Source: Capra hircus
Taxonomy: Eukaryota > Chordata > Mammalia > Artiodactyla > Bovidae
DNA length: 64,000 nucleotides
Reading direction: 5' to 3'
NCBI RefSeq assembly: GCF_001704415.2
Contig: NC_030814.1
Coordinates: 70,053,121 to 70,117,120, forward strand
Part shown: piece by piece, positions 57,186 through 64,000 of the stretch
Layout of the letters: every line of letters begins with the position of its first letter
How positions within the stretch are numbered: the stretch's first letter is position 1
Notes under the pieces: generated by a model
The model's input: the letters and a program-made list of their open reading frames with translations, nothing else
The model's database searches: none
Told to the model about the DNA's origin: nothing
Translations under genes and position numbers: made by a program

Positions 57186-58442
57186 ATGGATCCACTCCTC
57201 TTAGACATCATTAAGAAAAATGATTTTGGGCAACTGGCCTCAAAGTTTCCATCTTACTACCAAACATTAGTCAGTAAAGTGGGGGGGATCCTCTCTCAGG
57301 TAAGCCTTAAACGTATTCAAAAAGGCTTTGAGAAGGGGCAACCAAAAGAGGTGGCTGATGAAATTGAGAGAGCACTTCAGAGCGCCGAGAATGCTGCCCT
57401 GAATGTGGCTGTGATTGGGCAATCTGGTTCTGGCAAGTCCAGTTTCATCAATGTCTTGCGAGGAATTGGGCATGAACAGGCTGGATCTGCTTCTGTTGGA
57501 GTTGTGCCAACCACCACAAAGAAAACTCCCTATCCACATCCGAAGCGTCCCAACATGATCTTCTGGGACCTGCCTGGAACTGGGACCCCCGAATCCAATC
57601 CAGACCCTTATCAAGAAGTAGTGGGAGATGATAACTATGACTTTTTCATCATTATTTCTTCCTCACGGTTTAGCGCAAACGATGCTTTCCTGGCCCAGAA
57701 GATTCAGGAGAAGGGAAAAAAATTCTACTTTGTTAGAACCAAGGTGGATAGTGATTTATATAATGAAAAGAAAAGCAAACCCAGATCTTTCAAAAAGGAG
57801 ACAGTCCTTCAGCAGATCCGAGACAACTGCCTGGTCAATCTCAGCAAAATTGTATCTGAGCCGACTGTCTTCCTGGTGTCCAACTTTGAGCCGAAGGAGT
57901 TTGATTTCCCGAAACTGCAGGAGACACTGCTGCAGGATCTCCCTGCTGAAAAGCGCTACATCACTCTCTTGTTGCCAAATTTGTCTGAGACTTTCATTGA
58001 GGTGAAGAAAGCTTTGATCAAGGAGAAGCTCTGGCTGAAAGCCTTCGGGAAAGCCCTTTTGGCCTTCTTCCCCATGACGCCTTTCTGCTGTGGCTTTAAT
58101 TTGTCTGAACAGAAGAGGCACTTGAAAGACTATCAGAGGTATTTTGGTTTGGATAAGGAGTCGGTCAGTCAGATTGCCCAGAACCTGGGCATATCTGAGC
58201 AAGAGATCTACAGCCTCATGAAGTCCGCAGATTTCAACTCACTTGTGAAGGATGACAGTATAATAGCCAATGTCAAGAAGTGTGCTGAGTACATTTGCTC
58301 AGTTACTGGACTCATCCCGTCTTCTGTGTTCCAGTTTTACAAAGCCTACTTCCTCCATTTGAAATTTGTCGATACAGTGGCAGAAGATGCTAAAAGAGTC
58401 TTGGCCAAGATTGAGGAGATGAAGCCTGATAGGATGGAGTAG
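57186..58442 (+). CDS. Immunity-related GTPase (IRG family, GKS class), Irga6/IIGP1-like
   Basis: Predicted 418-residue interferon-inducible GTPase; mouse Irga6 is 413. Such proteins act in cell-autonomous defence, binding and oligomerising on membranes around intracellular parasites and bacteria. Visible G motifs: G1 GQSGSGKS (78-85, GKS class), G3 DLPGTG (128-133), G4 TKVD (185-188), and SN (232-233) at the G5 position. An N-terminal helical region (1-70) and a C-terminal helical domain (about 265-418) flank the GTPase domain, with a hydrophobic helix at 282-305 containing Cys301-Cys302. I chose ATG 57186 because it has G at -3 and +4 and follows the splice acceptor. The frame extends upstream to 57111 but that part is intronic. 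Residue 2 is Asp, so this start gives no N-myristoylation site. No stop or frameshift is seen. The exact orthologue is unknown. Confidence 0.93.
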   Translation: MDPLLLDIIKKNDFGQLASKFPSYYQTLVSKVGGILSQVSLKRIQKGFEKGQPKEVADEIERALQSAENAALNVAVIGQSGSGKSSFINVLRGIGHEQAGSASVGVVPTTTKKTPYPHPKRPNMIFWDLPGTGTPESNPDPYQEVVGDDNYDFFIIISSSRFSANDAFLAQKIQEKGKKFYFVRTKVDSDLYNEKKSKPRSFKKETVLQQIRDNCLVNLSKIVSEPTVFLVSNFEPKEFDFPKLQETLLQDLPAEKRYITLLLPNLSETFIEVKKALIKEKLWLKAFGKALLAFFPMTPFCCGFNLSEQKRHLKDYQRYFGLDKESVSQIAQNLGISEQEIYSLMKSADFNSLVKDDSIIANVKKCAEYICSVTGLIPSSVFQFYKAYFLHLKFVDTVAEDAKRVLAKIEEMKPDRME

Positions 58443-58770
58443 AGACCGGTGGAGTTGCCCATGTGAATAACAAGTGAACCTCACATGTTGTGTTCTCTGA
58501 GTGGGTCAGGATCTTCTACGTACCACCAAGGCCAGTGCTTCCCAATTGGAAAATATTTTCTCTCTGTTAGAAAAAGCCTATTGCTCCACATTGATACTTT
58601 ACTGCTCTACAGGGGAATTTGACCATAGCCTGTTTACTGCACTCTCTGAGCTGTTTTCCTCGAATCATGATAGAAATGTACCATGTACCTTTCATTAATA
58701 ATCCAGTGTTATGAAGTAGTTTTCTTTTGCATGATTTATTCAGATAATAAAATGTTGGCAACAATGAGGA
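58443..58770 (+). other. 3' untranslated region of the IRG gene
   Basis: Follows the TAG stop. AATAAA lies at 58746-58751, so cleavage is expected roughly 10-25 bp further on. Later signals cannot be excluded. Confidence 0.7.
58746..58751 (+). terminator. Polyadenylation signal AATAAA
   Basis: First canonical hexamer after the IRG stop codon, about 300 bp downstream. Confidence 0.75.
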
Positions 58771-58771
58771 T

Positions 58772-60421
58772 GACTCTTATCCACTGGATTTTTATGAATT
58801 ATGATCCCCTGTTATCATTATCATCATTAGGACATTATCATCTCAATGTCTTCCGCATGAAAATGAGGGAAAATACACACTTTTGGGACCATGGTCAAGT
58901 GAAGAGTTCAGAGAACTACATAGGAGAAATAGTTGAGAGAGGGTTAGAGAAAGAGTATAGAATGTCATATCTGCAGATATTTCTGAGGAGTAGGGGGAAG
59001 GAAACCAACTCAGGGTTTATATTTTCAGAACTTTTCCAACACTGGGTTAACAAGACAATATGAGGGACAAGCGATATGAAAGAGCGTAAATGAATTAGGA
59101 AGGAAAGCAAAGAATAAGGGAACTGGCAGAAGAGAGAAAATGAGAGTATTTTTCACTCACCAAATTTTATATCAAACTTCTGAAATACGACCTAGCACAC
59201 ATCAACATCACCTATCTCAGTCTTAGGGTTCTCATTCCTGATGGTATAGTAATTAGAGTCACATATGTGACTTTTCTTCCTTCTTCCATCACTGGTATAG
59301 GATAGTGGATCAGGATCTGTACTGAGTAAGATATGTACATGGTGGAAGTCATCCCTCAAATTCCCATGTTCTGGAGGTCCTCTCAGAGGCTGGAGGGCAC
59401 TGAGATGTGGAAGAGGGCATGGGTAGCCCACTATCACTTTGCTCCTCCATCCTCCCCCACTGCTCAGGAGAGGATGCAGTCAGTGGGGGATGAAGGTGAT
59501 CACTGTGTGTGCTGCCTCATATTTAATAGGCATGCAAGATGTTAAAAGGGAAGGAGCTTGGGACTTTCTGTTATGGATGCATTGATTTTAAAAATTCTTT
59601 TGTTCCTCAATTCTTAATGTACATCCCTGTGCAGTATTTACACTCTCAGAATGCAGTCTGCATGTCAAATTGCCCCTAGGCCTCATCTGTCCTTATAAAG
59701 AGCATGGATATTGAGGAAATCCTCCTGCTACCTCTACCTCAGCTTGTCAATCAGATGTGGCCAACACAGGGACTCATACAATCTTCTCCTTCCCCAGAAG
59801 TCATGACTTTCCAAGGTCCCTGGACCTTTTTACTCCATTTCAGTGGCCTTCCCACAAGATTGCAAAGGACAACTCAAATGTATCTTGTGTGGGTCCCTGT
59901 GGAAACACCGTTGCTACAAAACAAGAATCATCAAATATTTACATCTGTGCTTTCTATTTTCAAAAAGTTCCCTCTTCCCAGATGAGACAGGCAGGGCTAA
60001 TGAATCTTTCCCTCTGGGAAGAAGGAACTCAGGAGGAGGAAAGTAGAGAGGCAGTTCCAGTGCTTTGCTTTAATCAACATGGTCCAAGGGTGAAAGGGAA
60101 GTTTCTTATACCTAACATGGCATTCAGAAGGGACAGAATGATTTCACAGGCAGAGCAAAGTGGGGAATTGGGAGGTGGCTGAGAAGAAGAAGGAAAGTCT
60201 CAGAGTCTGGTGGGAGAGGACAGAACTTTGAGATGTCTCCAAACTGAGACCTGTGAGTCCACCTATCAATGTGTATAAGCATCAGGCTCTTATAAGGGCA
60301 GCATCTGAGATCCCTCCAGACTCTGTCAGAGGAGGCTTCTGTAGCTCCTTCAGGAGATTATATGATAGCTGACCACATTTTAAGCACTGGGTGAACCTGT
60401 CTCATTTGGTAGCCTTCAGCC
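58772..60421. other. Downstream intergenic, no gene seen
   Basis: About 1.65 kb with no recognisable coding sequence or recent repeat. Frames of 126 codons (58683-59063) and 141 codons (59757-60182) show no family motif and overlap other frames, so I do not call them genes. Confidence 0.5.
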
Positions 60422-62018
60422 CACTTGTGAGTGCATTGGGCTGGTCTCACAACGAAAATGACATGAGACAGACTAATATGAGGAAAAAATACATTTAATT
60501 TTCTATGTCTGGGGACTCCAAATATATAGCACACAGACATTCAGGCAATTGATCCTTTTATGCCATTTGGATTTTAGGAGAAAGATAGGAGCCTAGGACT
60601 TCAAAGGGGAAAATCAGTTTTAGAAAGATGGAAAAACAAATGTTTGGTAAATGTTGGCCATGCCAGGCAAAAAGCAATGGGAAACAGAGAACACTTTGAT
60701 CAAATAGGCCTTGCTAAGTTTCCCCAAGTCTACTCTACCTAGTGCATACTCTGTAGGTATCTCTGGTGATAGCTCTCCTTCCTAGAATAGGCCCTTTACC
60801 TAAATTCTTTAAAGCAGTTAAGGGGAAGGTAAAAGCTCTTCTTGAGTCTTTGGTTTCTTAACATTAGTTATTCTAGATAACCCTAATGCCAAGGAGACAC
60901 ATTTGGGGCCACACATTTTGTTCCATTGCAACACAGACACACCCAATCTTAGATCTCAGCTTGCGGTGGGGAGGTGCAAACAAAACAAGTTTGGTCAGCC
61001 ACAGTTTTTAAACTGCTTTAGTTTAAAAAAAAAAAAAATGATATGGGGGCAGAAAAGTTTTTCCTCTACCCTTCTAAGTTCTTGTAGCTGGTCTAAGAAT
61101 TAAATTGACATGAGATAGATCAACAGGGAGGGAAAAAAAGCAAATACAATTACTATACATAGGTAAGGGGGGTGGCTCTAGAAGAATATGAGACTCAGAG
61201 GCAATCAGGCAATCAGAATGTATTCATTCTGAGCAAAGTTGGTGGGTTTAGGGGTCTAGTACATCAAAGGTGAGGAAGACAATGCACATAGCAATGGGAA
61301 GAGCAAAAGTTTGGTAAACAAGTACTTGTCTTGCCATATAGAGAAGTGGGACACAGAGCAGAATGGGAGCAAATAGGCCTTGGTCAATTTCCCAGCCTAC
61401 TATGCTCAGCTCCTATTGGTTTTAGTTACCTCTGGCGATAGCTCCTTTCTTGGAGGAAGTCCCCTATCTAACTGCTTTTAAGCAGTTAAGGGGGAGGGAA
61501 AAAAGAAAGCTTCCTGAGCGCTCTGTTTCTGAAAAATAAACAACCTAAAATAATCCTCATACCAGAGAAACATTTTGAGGTGGTTTAATTTTGCTCCCTT
61601 ACACTGGTCATTCATCTTATTTTTCTTTCACTTTGAAACAGAATGTCTTCTCATTGCTCAAAGTTCCTTCCTTTGTATCCCTTAAAAGTCACATGTTTTT
61701 AAAACATTTAAATGCCCTGCTTCCAGGCTAAGATCCCTGCTGCTGGTGTCATCCTCTCAGTCAGCTCCTATTCTTATAATGGGGTTAGCGGGAGAAAGAA
61801 AGAGAGGAAAAGAGGCAGCTTTTCCTCTTTCCAGGAATGAAGCTTCCCCTTTTCCTCTCCCTGAAGCAATTGCCTCAGTTGGAGGAGGGACTGAACCAGG
61901 GCAGGTGAGATTTCACCTCTATAACTGTCTGGAGATTATTTATTAGACTGTTTGGAATTTTGTCTACCTGATTGGGACCAGGAGACAGGATATTTTCTGA
62001 GCCATTCCTTGCCTCTGC

Positions 62019-62434
62019 TGTTAGGACCAAACCGAAGCCAGGACAGGCTCTAAGGGGCAGGCTAGGCCTGAGGTTTAGTCTCTAGGAAAGCTGAGGCACT
62101 GGGAACTCCCGCAGGCAGTGTAGCTCGACCAATCAGAAAAAAATCCCTGTAGCCGCCCCCCATCTGCGCCAGACCTGAGCCAATCCTGATAGGGATGCGA
62201 GGTTTAAAAGTCCCGCGCGCGTATGGTTAACCAATCAGCTATGCTGTTACAGGAAGGAATAACTGTCTGTATAAAAGTAGATGTGATTCAGAGCTCGGGG
62301 CTCTCGTCAAGATTCCACTGTGCTGGATGAGACTTGAGCCCTAGGTCGAGCTAGCAATAAACCCCTTTACGCTTTTGCATTGCTGTGGATGTCTTATTCT
62401 CTCAGTTTTGGGGACTCGGACACTGGGCATAACA
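62019..62434 (+). mobile_element. Solo LTR (class I/gamma-type), with empty site in copy 1
   Basis: A 416-bp LTR beginning TGTTA and ending TAACA, a perfect 5-bp terminal inverted repeat. U3 has three CCAAT boxes (62129, 62180, 62231) and a CG-rich patch. A TATAAAA box lies at 62270-62276 and AATAAA at 62356-62361. CTGC is duplicated on each side (62015-62018 and 62435-62438), while copy 1 has the site once (GCCTCTGCAAACC at about 47031). The empty site fixes both ends exactly. No internal retroviral genes remain. Confidence 0.95.
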
Positions 62435-62489
62435 CTGCAAACCAGGGGCTGTGTACTTTGCCTCTGAATTTCAGAGATCATATTAATGT

Positions 62490-63040
62490 CCAGATATACC
62501 TGCCTCCCCCTGAACACGTTATGCCCAAAGGAGACGAAAATATTAGAAGTCTCGCCATGTCAGTCACCACAGAACTGTTACCACTGCCACTGAAAATCTT
62601 AGCAAGCATTTGCAGAGTAATTCACAGACCCCACCCATTTCCTACTTCCTGCGTTTATAGTTAAACCGCTTGCAGAGGGTTTTCTGAATAAAACGAGGCT
62701 GAAAACTGCTGGTCCACACCACAGCCTGAGGGCTCTAGGCAACTCTGCTTATGCCCATCCTCTACGGAGTCCTCTCCCAAGGCCAAAGGTGGGAAGCCTT
62801 ACAGAAATGCCTTACTTCTGTGGGAAATGCCACAGAAGTAGAGCCCAGAATCAAGGTCGTCTCCAAAACTGACTGATCCCCACGTAACCATTGCCGAAAT
62901 CCCCTCTGATCCTTACAGGCCAACTTCCTGACCACAAATTAGGCAAAATGCCTAGCCCAGAACACACTCTCTAGCACCCTAACCAATCAGCTAATGCCAC
63001 CCTTCCGGCAGTATTTTTCTTTGTCTTGAGGTCATACAAA

Positions 63041-63044
<4 letters not shown>
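62490..63044 (+). repeat. Segment absent from copy 1, partly related to 38.6-38.9 kb
   Basis: The part at 62490-62760 is a diverged inverted match to 38640-38930 (GTCCAGATATACCTGCCTC, ATGTCAGTCAC, TTGCAGAGGGTTTTCT). The rest is unrecognised. The source is either an insertion in copy 2 or a deletion from copy 1. Confidence 0.6.
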
Positions 63045-63091
<47 letters not shown>

Positions 63092-63210
63092 AAGTCGCTT
63101 CAATCATGTCCGACTCTGTGCGACCCCAGAGATGGCAGCCCACCAGGCTCCGCTGTCCCTGGGATTCTCCAGGCAAGAACACTGAAGTGGATTGCACTTT
63201 CCTTCTCTAC
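63045..63210 (-). mobile_element. SINE with (CTG)15 expansion
   Basis: Antisense 5'-truncated ART2A-type SINE whose tail is about 15 perfect CTG units (63045-63089). The SINE stops near CTTTCCTTCTC. Confidence 0.88.
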
Positions 63211-63529
63211 TCACCTACAAAAAGTGCCAGATCTCCCTTGAGCCTGCCTGCTGTTCTAACGTGTCCCATTGTCTCCCTTGTCTGTCAGGAGGTCAGCTGC
63301 TGTGCTCACAGCACCCACATTACCCCTCTTGTTCTTCTTCTTCTTTTTTTTTTTTAATAAAAGAGAACACCCCTGCTGCTGGACCAGAGCTGAAATGCAC
63401 AGCTGCAAATCCCAGACAAGAATTTGGTATTCCCGTGAGTGCTGAATTTGTGGTCTGAACAGAAGATTTAATTCTAAATAAAAGATACTTCTATGTCATT
63501 TGGAAGCAGGTGACCAGAGTAACTTTCTT

Positions 63530-64000
63530 TGAAAAATTAATTTATTTTTAATTGGAGGGTAATTGCCTTACAAAATTGTATTGATTTCTGCCATACATCA
63601 ACGTGGATCAACCATAGGTATACATATATACCCAGTCCCTTAAGCCACCCAACCCCACCCCTCTAGACTGTCACAGAGCACCAGGTTTGAACGCCCTGCG
63701 TCATACATCTAATTCCCACTGGTCATCTTTCTCACATATGGTAAAGTATATGTTTCAGTGCTACTGTCTTGATTTGTCCCACCCTCCCCTTCGCCCATCG
63801 TGTCCGCAAGCCTGTTATGCCTGCATCTCCACTACTGCCCTGCCAACAGGTTCATCAGTACTCTCTTGCCAGATTCCATATATACACATTAATATACAAT
63901 GTTTGTGTTTCTCTTTCTCACTTACTTCACTGTGTATTGTTATAGAGGCTCTAGGTTCATTCACACATTAGAACTGACTTCTAATGAGCTCCTTTTTATG
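63530..64000 (-). mobile_element. L1 3' end, minus strand (copy 2 of the twin-primed L1)
   Basis: Antisense L1 3' UTR matching 47430-47900 almost base for base. The window ends before the inversion point seen at 47938. Confidence 0.9.

Larger units (their letters stand above)
60422..64000 (+). repeat. Recent direct duplicon, copy 2 (runs off the window)
   Basis: Direct copy of 45385-47890. Relative to copy 1 it gains a solo LTR (62019-62434) and a segment at about 62490-63258, and loses about 90 bp near 63358. The match continues to the last base, so its right end is outside the window. Confidence 0.92.

Noticed and set aside
57267..57614. 115-codon minus-strand frame inside the IRG gene (and 57756-58202)
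   Set aside because: Shadows of the IRG coding sequence on the opposite strand, with no motifs of their own.
58683..59063. 126-codon frame overlapping the IRG 3' UTR
   Set aside because: It starts within the 3' UTR, spans the polyadenylation signal and has no family resemblance.
59757..60182. 141-codon frame downstream of the IRG gene
   Set aside because: It overlaps two other plus-strand frames, shows no recognisable domain and lacks splice or promoter context.
1..64000. CRISPR arrays, bacterial operons or phage modules
   Set aside because: No regularly spaced repeats, ribosome-binding sites or compact co-directional genes. The sequence is plainly mammalian.

Overview
The window is nuclear DNA from a ruminant, almost certainly a bovid. 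The evidence is its repeats: BovB (RTE-clade) LINEs, bovine-type L1 LINEs, tRNA-headed Bov-tA and dimeric BovA2/ART2A SINEs, an older cetartiodactyl CHR-type SINE, and several endogenous-retrovirus LTRs. The species cannot be fixed from the sequence alone.

Only one intact host protein-coding gene is supported: an immunity-related GTPase (IRG family, GKS class, resembling mouse Irga6/IIGP1). Its coding exon is at 57168-58442, with a splice acceptor just upstream and a polyadenylation signal at 58746. Nearly every other long open frame is LINE sequence, or the antisense of it.

Layout. 1-11.8 kb: a minus-strand solo LTR (1401-1913), two 5'-truncated BovB copies, truncated L1 copies and old LTR pieces. 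11.8-21.2 kb: a long L1 with 5' UTR, ORF1 and ORF2, apparently bounded by an 8-bp target duplication and split by a 2.6-kb BovB. 21-35 kb: L1 3' ends, BovB copies, SINEs, a 536-bp solo LTR and a mosaic of SINE and LTR pieces. 35-45 kb: a degenerate tandem repeat, old LTR and L1 remnants, and a nearly full-length minus-strand BovB. 45.4-47.9 kb and 60.4-64.0 kb: two direct copies of one recent duplication that bracket the IRG gene. The second copy carries a 416-bp solo LTR whose empty site survives in the first. 48-57 kb: a twin-primed L1, an old L1 holding a BovB and a SINE, two dimeric SINEs and a diverged inverted duplicon.

Taken together, the window shows an interferon-type cell-autonomous immunity GTPase alone in a repeat-dense block that has been duplicated and rearranged. 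This fits the birth-and-death evolution known for IRG clusters. I found no bacterial-type system, CRISPR array, rRNA or functional tRNA gene. Repeat identities rest on remembered family features and internal comparison, not on a database search.
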